The position numbers and the translations under genes were made by a program. DNA of 64,000 nucleotides from UBA4738 sp002413305 (GTDB lineage Bacteria > Actinomycetota > UBA4738), in assembly GCA_036847185.1 (NCBI GenBank), contig DAIUAM010000001.1, positions 62,001-126,000 on the forward strand. The letters are read 5' to 3'. Below are positions 42,470 through 50,149 of this stretch, one piece after another (the first letter of the stretch is position 1; each line of letters begins with the position of its first letter). The notes below the pieces were generated by a model that saw nothing but the letters and a program-made list of their open reading frames with translations, was not told the DNA's origin and ran no database searches.

Positions 42470-44326
42470 ATGGAGCCGGGCGACGCCGACCGGACCCTTC
42501 GGGTCGTCGCCACGGCCGGGCACGTCGACCACGGCAAGTCGGCCCTGATCCTGAAGCTGACCGGCATCGATCCGGACCGTCTGGCGGAGGAGAAGCGGCG
42601 CGGGCTGACCATCGACCTGGGGTTCGCCTGGGCCACGCTGCCCTCGGGCCAGGAGGTCGGCTTCGTCGACGTCCCCGGCCACGAGCGTTTCGTCCGGAAC
42701 ATGCTGGCCGGCGTCGGACCCGTCCGGCTGGTGCTGTTCGTCGTGGCCGCCGACGAGGGGTGGAAGCCGCAGTCCGAGGAGCACCTCGAGATCGTGGACC
42801 TGCTGGGCGTGGAAGGCGCCGTCATCGCACTGACCAAGACGGACCTGGTCGACGACGAAACGCTCGCCGCGCGGATCGACCACGTACGCGGGCGGCTCGC
42901 CCATACCGCGCTGGCCGGCGCGCCGATCGTGCCGTGTTCGGCCTTCTCCGGCCAGGGGGTCGACGCGCTCCGCGAAGCCCTCGAAGCGATGATCGCCCGC
43001 GCACCCGTGCCGGCGAGCGATGGGCGACCGCGCCAGTTCGTGGACCGCGTGTTCACCATCAAGGGCGCGGGTACGGTGGTGACCGGGACGCTGACCGGCG
43101 GGCCCCTGGCGGTGGGCATGGAGGCCGAAGTCCTCCCGTCCGGGCACCGAGCGCGGATCCGCGGCCTGCAGACCCACAAGCGCTCCCTGCAGGAAGCGCG
43201 GCCGGTGTCGCGTCTGGCCGTCAACCTGGCCGGCACGACGAAGGCCGATCTGGTTCGCGGCGACGCGCTGGTGCTGCCCGGCGACTGGCGGCCATCCACG
43301 ACCATCGAGGTGCTGCTGCGTCCGGTTCGAACCCTCGACCATCCGCTCACCTCACGGGGCGCGTTCAAGTTCTACGCTGGCTCGGCCGAGCGCGACGCGA
43401 GGCTTCGGTTCGTGGGAGCCTCCGAGCTGCTCCCCGAGCGGCAGGCGTTCGCCAGGATCCGGCTCTCGTCCTCGGTCGTCCTGGACTTCAAGGACGCATT
43501 CGTCCTTCGCGAGGCCGGACGCCAGCAGACGGTGGCGGGCGGGCTCGTCCTGGACACGGACCCGCCCCTGCGACCGGGAACCAACGCCATGGCCCGACTG
43601 GAGGCTCGTCTGTCCACGGGGCGCGAGGACCTTCCTGCGCTGCTCGTGGAGGAGCGCGGCCGGCTGCGCACCGCCGACGTCCACGCCCTCACCGGCTCGA
43701 CCGCGGGTGCGCGCCCGGCACGCGCACACCAGCTGGGATCCTGGCTGGTCGCCGGCTGGTTCCTCGAATCGGTCACGGTCAGAGTGGTCGAAGCGCTCCG
43801 CGCCCATCATGTGGCGCACCCGCTCAGCCCCGGGGCGGAGGTCTCCGATGTGGTTCGAACCCTTCGCGGCCTGGTCGAGCAGGACCTGTTCGAAGCGATC
43901 CTCGGCCACCTGTCGGCTTCGGGGCTGATCGTTCGCGACCATACGGTCGTCCGCCTCAGCTCGCACCAGCCGTCCACCGCCGGCCGTGACGACGCCGGAC
44001 GGCTGGTGGAAGCGGTCCGCAGCGCCGAGCCCAGCCCGCCCACCGTGAAGGAGCTCGTCGCCGCCGGGTTCGGCCCCGAGCTGATCCGAGCTGCGTGCGC
44101 GGACGGACGCCTGGTCCGGGTCTCACCCGACATCGTGATCTCGCCCGAGCTCATGGCGCGAGCCGAGCGCATCGTCCGAGACCTCGCCCACCCGCCGGGG
44201 ATCACGGTGAGCGCGTTCCGCGAAGCGCTGGGCACCAGCCGGAAGTACGCCCTGCCGATCCTCGAGCACTTCGACGCGGGCGGCCTGACCCGCCGGCAGG
44301 GCGACCTTCGGGTGATGCGGGGCTGA
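42470..44326 (+). CDS. selB: Selenocysteine-specific translation elongation factor
   Basis: SelB (618 residues) brings selenocysteyl-tRNA to UGA codons marked by a SECIS hairpin. The GTPase domain has GHVDHGKS (17-24), DRLAEEKRRGLTIDLGFA, DVPGHERFVRNML and TKTDLVD; EF-Tu-like domains 2-3 follow (VFTIKGAGTVVTGTL, HKRSLQEA), and the C-terminal winged helices run from about 385 to the end (HPPGITVSAFREALGTSRKYALPILEHFD). The length is normal. Presence of SelA and SelB means the genome should encode at least one selenoprotein. Confidence 0.96.
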   Translation: MEPGDADRTLRVVATAGHVDHGKSALILKLTGIDPDRLAEEKRRGLTIDLGFAWATLPSGQEVGFVDVPGHERFVRNMLAGVGPVRLVLFVVAADEGWKPQSEEHLEIVDLLGVEGAVIALTKTDLVDDETLAARIDHVRGRLAHTALAGAPIVPCSAFSGQGVDALREALEAMIARAPVPASDGRPRQFVDRVFTIKGAGTVVTGTLTGGPLAVGMEAEVLPSGHRARIRGLQTHKRSLQEARPVSRLAVNLAGTTKADLVRGDALVLPGDWRPSTTIEVLLRPVRTLDHPLTSRGAFKFYAGSAERDARLRFVGASELLPERQAFARIRLSSSVVLDFKDAFVLREAGRQQTVAGGLVLDTDPPLRPGTNAMARLEARLSTGREDLPALLVEERGRLRTADVHALTGSTAGARPARAHQLGSWLVAGWFLESVTVRVVEALRAHHVAHPLSPGAEVSDVVRTLRGLVEQDLFEAILGHLSASGLIVRDHTVVRLSSHQPSTAGRDDAGRLVEAVRSAEPSPPTVKELVAAGFGPELIRAACADGRLVRVSPDIVISPELMARAERIVRDLAHPPGITVSAFREALGTSRKYALPILEHFDAGGLTRRQGDLRVMRG

Positions 44327-44327
44327 A

Positions 44328-44789
44328 CTACGACTCGATCTCGACGGTCACTTCGACCTCGACCGGTGCGCCCAGCGGCAACTCGGCGACTCCAACAGCT
44401 GCCCGGGCGTGCCGCCCGGGCTCCCCGAAGACCTCCGCGAACAGGTCGCTTGCGCCGTTCGCCACCTTCGGCTGGTCGATGAAGCCTTCGGCCGAAGCGA
44501 CGAACACCCCGACACGGACCACCCGCCGGATCCGATCCAGGCTCCCGAGCTCCGAACGGAGCGCGGCCAGCGCCTGCAACCCGCACCGCCGGGCGGCCTG
44601 CGCACCAGCCGGGACATCGAGCTCCGCGCCGAGCTTTCCCGACCACAGCAGCTTCCCCTCGGACAGGGGGACCTGCCCCGCGACGAAGGCCAGGGAGCCC
44701 GAGACCACTACCGGGACGTAGGAGGCGACCGGAGCGGCGACGGGGGGGAGGTCGATCCCGAGCTCGGCCAGGCGGCGTTCGGCATCCAT
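44328..44789 (-). CDS. RidA family (YjgF/YER057c) protein
   Basis: A 153-residue RidA-like protein. These proteins hydrolyse reactive enamine/imine intermediates. Visible features: GSLAFVAGQVPLSEGKLLWSGKLG, the RRCGLQALAALRSELG helix, GFIDQPKVANGASDLFAEVFGEPGRHARAAVGVAELP with the arginine (HARAAVGV) that binds the carboxylate, and the C-terminal VEVEVTVEIES. It belongs to the longer RidA subgroup like Rv3678c. It stops 2 nt from the selB stop (convergent). It starts 9 nt behind a -10 box. Confidence 0.88.
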   Translation of the reverse strand: MDAERRLAELGIDLPPVAAPVASYVPVVVSGSLAFVAGQVPLSEGKLLWSGKLGAELDVPAGAQAARRCGLQALAALRSELGSLDRIRRVVRVGVFVASAEGFIDQPKVANGASDLFAEVFGEPGRHARAAVGVAELPLGAPVEVEVTVEIES

Positions 44790-44798
44790 CGGGCCGAA

Positions 44799-44804
44799 AC
44801 GCTA
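44799..44804 (-). promoter_or_regulatory. -10 box TAGCGT of the ridA-like gene (leaderless)
   Basis: Minus-strand TAGCGT ends 9 nt before the ATG at 44789. Confidence 0.5.
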
Positions 44805-44830
44805 CCCGATGGCAAGCGGCGGCGTGTGCG

Positions 44831-45124
44831 TCAGCCCACCGAGTGCAGGCCGGGATCGGCTCGGCGTTCGCGCTCCCGGAGGAGCAGGCGCCGTTCGAGC
44901 TCGTTCAGGCCGCCCCACACGCCGTGCGGCTCCCGGGTCCTCACGGCGTACTCGAGGCATTCGACCCGCACCGGGCAGGTCGCGCAGATGGCCTTGGCCC
45001 GGTGCTCGCGGTGGAGGCGCTCCTCCTTGGGCTCGAAGCGGTTCGGCGGGAAGAAGAGCTTCGTGTCCTCGCCGCGACATGCGGCCCGCCACTGCCAGCC
45101 GTACTCCCAGGTGTTCGCAGCCAT
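44831..45124 (-). CDS. WhiB-family transcriptional regulator
   Basis: A 97-residue WhiB protein: four cluster cysteines C16, C47, C50 and C56 (RAACRGED, AICATCPVRVEC), the GVWGG turn (68-72) and a basic C-terminus (RRLLLRERERRAD) for DNA contact. WhiB proteins hold a redox-sensitive 4Fe-4S cluster and bind the primary sigma factor; they are found only in actinobacteria and their phages. The ATG at 45124 is chosen over the upstream 45247 start. The FFPPNRFEPKEER insert resembles WhiB1/WhiB2-type proteins, but the subgroup is uncertain. The upstream 200 nt are AT-richer and probably hold the promoter. Confidence 0.92.
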   Translation of the reverse strand: MAANTWEYGWQWRAACRGEDTKLFFPPNRFEPKEERLHREHRAKAICATCPVRVECLEYAVRTREPHGVWGGLNELERRLLLRERERRADPGLHSVG

Positions 45125-45342
45125 CTCGCAGCCTTTCCAGGTGCTGCCCGTCGGGCGCCAGAGGTCTCCTTCGGTTGTTCGTACCGGGACGCGGTGAGGA
45201 TGGCCGCGGTTCCCGGCGGGCTTTCCGGGTTCACGAAAAGGACACAAGGATTGGATTTCGCTGTGAAGGTGAAGGTGTGTGACGAGTGACGAGGGGGACG
45301 GGAGGAGGGTGTGGTCGAAGAGAGCCCTTTTCGAGGGCCGCG

Positions 45343-45640
45343 TTACGGATCGGACAACCCCCGATCCCCCTCTCGTTCGACCGAAGCAGTCATCAGCTCC
45401 TTCGCCACCACCTCGAATGGGGTCGATGTTCCGCGGGCAAGCGCCGCCGAGTACTCATCGGGGCCGAGCGCATCGCGGAGTTCGACAAGTGCCGCAGCGG
45501 CGACGTCCTTGATCGGCGTGTTGGCCGTGAACGGTTGCTGGGCGCTGATCGGCTCGGCGTGAACGGCAGCCAGCAGCTCGACCGCCTCCGCGGGGTGCCC
45601 TGTGGCCGCCGGGCATGCCTCGCGGGGCGAGGCAGGCTCA
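45343..45640 (-). pseudogene. C-terminal remnant of a LuxR/cyclase-type TPR regulator
   Basis: The minus-strand frame ending in TAA at 45343-45345 reads PAATGHPAEAVELLAAVH, then KDVAAAALVELRDALGPDEY and STPFEVVAKELM. The pattern (repeat helix, then L-x-x-L-R-x-x-L-G-x-x-x-(F/Y)-x-x-A-x-x-x-G-x-x-x-x-x-E) is the usual C-terminal end of large LuxR-, AfsR- or cyclase-type ATPase/TPR regulators. Third codon positions are almost all G or C, so it was coding. There is no start codon and the rest of the gene is absent; coding resemblance begins right where the sulfatase-like gene stops. I read it as a truncated remnant. Confidence 0.5.
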
Positions 45641-46834
45641 GGAGAGCGCTCGGACCCGATCCGTGACGTCCGTGAACGTGTACCGCAGCCGGAGGTTGGG
45701 GAACACGTAGTTGCGATCGCGGAGCAGCGGAAGCCCCGCGTGGAAGTAGTCGTCGAACACCAGCCTGAACTCGTTGACCGGGGTGATGGTCGCGTACAGC
45801 CCGGGCGCCGAGAACCCGGGGAACGAGAAGGCGGCGACGATCCCGAAAATGGACCAGCAAGGAACTATCCGGCGAGTTGGTTTCCGCCAGGCTCCCCGAG
45901 AGCCAGCCCTCGTCGGACTGGATGATGATGACCGGCCGTCGGTCCGGGGGAAGGGAGAGCAGCCGGTCCACCAGCGCCAAGACCTTGGAGTTCACGAACT
46001 GGAGCTGACGGATGTAGTCCTCGTCCTCGGGCATGGTGGCCCGCACCATTTGGTCCACCCAACCACCCGCGGGGTCGAAGACGAAGGGTCCGTGGGGGCA
46101 CAGGATGTGCCCGAAGACGAACTTCGGCCCTGCAACATCGCCGAGTTCGGCCAGCTTGGCGAACTGGAAGAGCACTCGCATGTACTCGGCCCGATCGAAG
46201 TAGTACTTCCCCGGAGATCCGCCCCGGAACGCCGGCAGCGCGATCCCGAGCTTCCGAGCCTCGTCCTCGGTGGAAGACATCCGCTCGTTCACGTCGGCCT
46301 GCGGGTTGGTCTTCGTGTCCGACCACCACGAGCGGAGGTGGTAGTAGGTGTATCCCCTCGCCTTCAATAGCCGGGGAACCTCGTCGTTCTGGACCAGTCG
46401 GTCTATCGGCCCTGGATCCGATTGGTCCGCGGGGACGGGCTGGGTGAGCTGTTGCAGGTAGTCGAGGTTGAGCGCGCTGGCCAGAGACATCGACGTCCGG
46501 GCGTAATTCGTGGTGGCGTGCTCGGCGACGAAGAGGCCTCGGGCCCGCAGCGCGTCGAGGAAGGGTCGGTTGTCGAACCCGTAGTGTTGGGCCAGGGCGC
46601 GTTCCCCGCTGTACTCGTCGAGAACGATGTAGTAGATGTCGGGCTGCGTCGGAGGATGCTCGGGTGCCTCGGTGGGCGAGGGAGAGGAAGACGGCCGCCG
46701 GGATGTCGGCGGCACAGACGATCGTCGCGGCGAAGGGCGTTCGTGCCGGAGAGCACCCAGATCCCCACGCCGGCACTGGCAAGGAACAGGAAGAGAGCAT
46801 TCATGAGCAGGACACGCGAGCCGAGACGGGACAA
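45638..46834 (-). pseudogene. Sulfatase/phosphoglycerol-transferase-like gene with two frameshifts
   Basis: A TTG at 46834 with an ideal ribosome site (GGAGGGAG, 6 nt) opens a signal-anchor sequence (VLLMNALFLFLASAGVGIWVLSG). Between about 46745 and 46715 the frame changes to a Pro/Ser linker and then the catalytic-type domain: PDIYYIVLDEYSGE, HATTNYARTSMSLASALNLDYL, FVFGHILCPHGPFVF, VIIIQSDEGW. Near 45850-45890 a second shift is needed to reach SIFGIVAAFSFPGFSAPG and FDDYFHAGLPLLRDRNY, ending at the TGA at 45638. The domain is an alkaline-phosphatase superfamily hydrolase of membrane-anchored type. Either a decayed gene or indel errors; see findings. Confidence 0.65.
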
Positions 46835-46911
46835 GGTCGACTCCCTCCGCTCCAGCCCCTTCGACTCCGACCCCGAATCCTACCCCGGGGGCACTCGAAC
46901 GGGTCCCCCCT

Positions 46912-48255
46912 TCAAGGGCCCGATGGATACAGGGGAAGGATCGCCGCAGGCCGGGGAGGCTGCGAGAAGTCGAACTCCTTCAGGAGATCGCCGAGGATCC
47001 GGGCTCGCTCGCGGACGTCGGGGCGGGGATCGGGCCGGCCGTCCGTCTTCGGGTCGATGCGCTCCTTACCCAGGAAGTCGTCCTCGATGAACTTCAGGTA
47101 CGCGTCGAACGACAGGACCTGGTGGTCGATGAAGCCCGATCGGGCATACGGGCTGATCATGATCCCTGGGACCCTCAGCCCGTACCCCAGTGCGTCCACC
47201 TTCGGCGGCACGACATGGTCGTAGAGCCCGCCCCAGTCGTCCCAGGCGATGAAGATGGCGCTGCTGTACCAGTCCGGACCGCTCATCACGGCATCGACCA
47301 GGCTGGTGACCCATGCCTGACCCGTTGCGACACGGTCCGGGTAGTGCTCGCTCTGGACGCCGTTGGGGACGACCCACGAAACCGCGGGCAGCGTCCCCCC
47401 CTGGGCAGCCAGGAAGAAGTTCGCCGAGCTCTGGACGTTCGCCGTCTGGCCGTCCTGGTGGACGGTGGCGAAGTCCGGCAGCGGGTTCCAGATCTCCGGC
47501 GTTCCGACCCGCTGCCGCTTCAGACCGCAGACGGACTGGTCGTCGTCGCAGTCGGGCTGGGTCCCCGGTGAGATGTAGTACCCCCACGTGACGTGCTGGC
47601 GGTACAGGAGGTAGGTGAGATCCGTCCAGGCGTAGTTCGGAACGCCCGGGCGGGTCCGGTCGGTGTCCTGGTCCTCCTCGAGGTCGCCCCGGCAGGTCCC
47701 GACCCGCAGGGGGTTCGCGCACCTGGCCGACCACCCGGAGACCATGAACAGGTGCGACGGCAGGCTCCAGCCGAGGTTCGGCTCGAACATGTGGTCCTGG
47801 AGCACGAAGTTCCTGGCGTAGGCCCAGTAGTTCGGGATGTCCCGGCCATCCCGGTATCCCATCATGGTGTCGGGCGCCGCTCCACAGTGCGGGTCGTAGG
47901 GGCTCTGGAGACAAGCGGGACGGTTCCTGGCGGCGATGGCCTCCGCCTGGTTGATGAAGCCATCCATCCTCTCTCCGCCGATGTCGGCGATGGCCGCCTC
48001 GGCCGTGTGTGGCCCACCGGCGTTGATGGGGCCGGAGTCGTGGTAGGGGCGCACGCACCGGCGGGTCAGGGCGTCGGGCACGCACACGGTCGGCACGCCG
48101 TCCTTCATCGGGATGCCGTCCGCGCCGGGGAAGGTTCCGAAGTAGGAGTCGAAGGATCGGTTCTCCTGCATGATCACGATCACGTGCTGGATCTTGTGGA
48201 TGCCGTGGAGCACTTGAGGGACCAGGACGGGAGGGGCGGAAGGCTCAGCGGGCAA
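46912..48255 (-). CDS. Phospholipase C/acid phosphatase-type phosphoesterase (5' region damaged)
   Basis: The catalytic body of 447 residues is intact: IQHVIVIMQENRSFDSYFGTF at the N-terminus (the family's metal/nucleophile region), FNLGWSLPSH-like FEPNLGWSLPSHLFMVSG, AVSWVVPNG, IFIAWDDWGG-YDHV and ISPYARSGFIDHQVLSFDAYLKFIE. This is the COG3511 family of secreted phospholipases C and acid phosphatases. The annotated frame begins at a TTG at 48255 with no signal peptide; the signal sequence lies upstream in another frame (48248-48399). It may thus be inactive, or the assembly has indels. Confidence 0.78.
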   Translation of the reverse strand: MPAEPSAPPVLVPQVLHGIHKIQHVIVIMQENRSFDSYFGTFPGADGIPMKDGVPTVCVPDALTRRCVRPYHDSGPINAGGPHTAEAAIADIGGERMDGFINQAEAIAARNRPACLQSPYDPHCGAAPDTMMGYRDGRDIPNYWAYARNFVLQDHMFEPNLGWSLPSHLFMVSGWSARCANPLRVGTCRGDLEEDQDTDRTRPGVPNYAWTDLTYLLYRQHVTWGYYISPGTQPDCDDDQSVCGLKRQRVGTPEIWNPLPDFATVHQDGQTANVQSSANFFLAAQGGTLPAVSWVVPNGVQSEHYPDRVATGQAWVTSLVDAVMSGPDWYSSAIFIAWDDWGGLYDHVVPPKVDALGYGLRVPGIMISPYARSGFIDHQVLSFDAYLKFIEDDFLGKERIDPKTDGRPDPRPDVRERARILGDLLKEFDFSQPPRPAAILPLYPSGP

Positions 48256-48399
48256 ACCCGATGGGTGGCTTGACCGGCAGCTTGGCCGTCGGCGAACCGG
48301 GCCCGAACAGGCTCACCAGGACCAGGCTGGGTGCCGCGAGGACGAGGCCGCCAGTACCCGGCCTCGCTTCGGATCCCGGTGCGCGATTCGTCGGATCAT
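48248..48399 (-). other. Frameshifted signal-peptide region of the phosphoesterase gene
   Basis: An ATG at 48399 reads MIRRIAHRDPKRGR in the same frame as the phosphoesterase body. A different frame then supplies a hydrophobic core, GGLVLAAPSLVLVSLFG, and a Pro-rich linker KLPVKPPIGFAR that runs to a TGA next to the body. Two compensating indels would restore one signal peptide joined to the enzyme. Confidence 0.55.
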
Positions 48400-48577
48400 G
48401 CAGTTGCCATTCGCCAGACGTCAACGGAGGGTTTCGGGTTCCTGGCCACGCCGCCGGTTCGCTGAACCCCTTGCGGTTGTGGTCCACCGGAGTGTGACGG
48501 TTTGCGCCTTCCGGCGGTTTGTGCCTACCTTCTGCGCGCGTCCTACCACCGGGAACGAGTGAAGGGAGCCGAACGCC

Positions 48578-50020
48578 ATGCGTCGGAGGTCGCTGCTCGT
48601 CGTGCCATCGATGGTCGCCCTGCTGGTCTCGCTGGCCGCCACGACGGCGGGCGCTCGCCAGGCCACTCGCACGTCCGTGGGTCGGACGCCCGTCCCGACG
48701 AACGTCGACGTGAGCCAGCGCCCGCTCAACGAGTCGGAGGAGTCCATCGCGGTCAATCCGACGAATCCGAACAACATCGTGATCGTGACGAACATCGGCC
48801 ACACCGAGGCTGGGATCACGTCGGGGATGTTCGAAGCGGTGAGCTTCGACGGCGGCCAGACCTGGCAGACGAGCATCATCGGTCAGGACCCGGACGCGAG
48901 CACCGGGCTCGGCGACACCTGCTGCGACCCGAGCCTCTCCTTCGACAGCTACGGCAACCTCTTCTTCGCGTACCTGTACGAGACCGAGAATCTCCTCCCC
49001 ATCGCCCTCAGCACCGACGGCGGCCTGACGTTCGACGTGATCGCGAAGATCGCGACCATCCCCAAACGAAACGACACGTCCAAGCGTGGACTGTTCCGCT
49101 TCGTCGACCAGCCCACCATCACAGCCGGCGCCGGGTCGGTGTGGGCCGTGGTCAACGTCGGCGGGCCCATCGGAGCGTTCGGCGCGCCGGTGACCGGGCT
49201 CGGCCAGGTCGGCGACTTCACGGGTGAGGTCGTGCCGGGGACGAACAACTGCACGTACGGCGACGTCGCCATCGGCCCCGAGGGGCAGGTCATGTCGGGG
49301 TGCAATCTCACCGAGAGCGGGCAGGGCGGCGGCAAGGTGTTCGTGAGCGTCGATCCGGACGGCTTGGGGCCAGCGGGGTTCGGGGGCCGCGTCCTGGTGG
49401 CGCTGACCCACGTCGGCGGATTCGACTTCATCGCCCCGCAGCCCGACCGATCCGTCGACGCCGAAGTCGGCCTGGCATACGACCGGACGGGGGGACCCCG
49501 CACCGGTCGGGCCTACGTCATCTACACGCTCGAGCACCCGAACGAGAGCGACGACACCGACATCTACGAGCGGCACTCGGACGACGACGGCGCCACGTGG
49601 AGCACGCCGGTCCGGGTCAACGACGACCAGACGACCAACAGCCAGTTCCTCCCGAAGCTTTCGCTGGACCAGACCACCGGGAACATCGCCGTGACCTTCT
49701 ACGACGCACGGAACGATCTGGGGACGGGCGGCCCCGGCGACACCGACGGCGTCCCGAACACCGACGCCCAGGTGTGGGGCGCCTTCAGCACCAACGGCGG
49801 CACGTCATTCGGCCCCAACCTTCGGATCAGCGCCGGGACGTCGAACGCGCCCGACTCGGGCAACGGGATCGACTACGGTGACTACTCCGGGCTGTCGTTC
49901 TACGGCGGGGTGGCCCATCCGGCCTGGTCGGACAACTCGAACAGCACCGGCGACAATCCCGACGGCGCGCTCCACCAGCTGGACATCTACACGGCGGCGG
50001 TTCCCGTTTCGGCGCGATAG
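48578..50020 (+). CDS. Secreted sialidase/BNR-repeat beta-propeller protein
   Basis: A 480-residue exported protein: signal peptide (SLLVVPSMVALLVSLAATTAGA), then a beta-propeller with repeated Asp-box-type motifs: SFDGGQTWQTS, STDGGLTFDV, SDDDGATWSTPV and STNGGTSFGPN. The start EESIAVNPTNPNNIVI is typical of this group of sialidase-like propellers. No sialidase active-site arginine triad can be assigned, so it may bind rather than cleave. Cys-Cys in GDTCCDPS is found in relatives. A strong ribosome site GGGAG precedes the ATG. Related in fold to the next gene, with which it converges. Confidence 0.78.
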   Translation: MRRRSLLVVPSMVALLVSLAATTAGARQATRTSVGRTPVPTNVDVSQRPLNESEESIAVNPTNPNNIVIVTNIGHTEAGITSGMFEAVSFDGGQTWQTSIIGQDPDASTGLGDTCCDPSLSFDSYGNLFFAYLYETENLLPIALSTDGGLTFDVIAKIATIPKRNDTSKRGLFRFVDQPTITAGAGSVWAVVNVGGPIGAFGAPVTGLGQVGDFTGEVVPGTNNCTYGDVAIGPEGQVMSGCNLTESGQGGGKVFVSVDPDGLGPAGFGGRVLVALTHVGGFDFIAPQPDRSVDAEVGLAYDRTGGPRTGRAYVIYTLEHPNESDDTDIYERHSDDDGATWSTPVRVNDDQTTNSQFLPKLSLDQTTGNIAVTFYDARNDLGTGGPGDTDGVPNTDAQVWGAFSTNGGTSFGPNLRISAGTSNAPDSGNGIDYGDYSGLSFYGGVAHPAWSDNSNSTGDNPDGALHQLDIYTAAVPVSAR

Positions 50021-50064
50021 CGACGCTCGCCCCAGGACGAGCACCAGCCACGGCGCGGTGCCGG

Positions 50065-50089
50065 CAGCCCGTTCGTCGAGGGCGGGCTG
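50065..50089. terminator. Terminator-like hairpin between convergent propeller genes
   Basis: CAGCCCG (50065-50071) and CGGGCTG (50083-50089) form a perfect 7-bp stem with an 11-nt loop. There is no T run, as is common in high-GC actinobacteria. It lies between two convergent genes. Confidence 0.4.
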
Positions 50090-50149
50090 AGCGCGTTACG
50101 TTCGGCGGGCGAGCTCCATGTGCGAGAGCGGTCCTTCCATGGCGTCACC

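Noticed and set aside
40592..44330. selC (tRNA-Sec) near selA-selB
   Set aside because: No long-variable-arm tRNA with UCA anticodon and 8-bp acceptor could be found by eye.
45286..45666. Plus-strand frames of 60-126 codons near 45.3-45.7 kb
   Set aside because: The minus strand here carries the regulator remnant with strong coding bias; plus frames are its shadows.
48245..48247. In-frame TGA before the phosphoesterase as a selenocysteine codon
   Set aside because: The sequence after the TGA in that frame is not the enzyme; the enzyme body is in another frame, so an indel explains it better.
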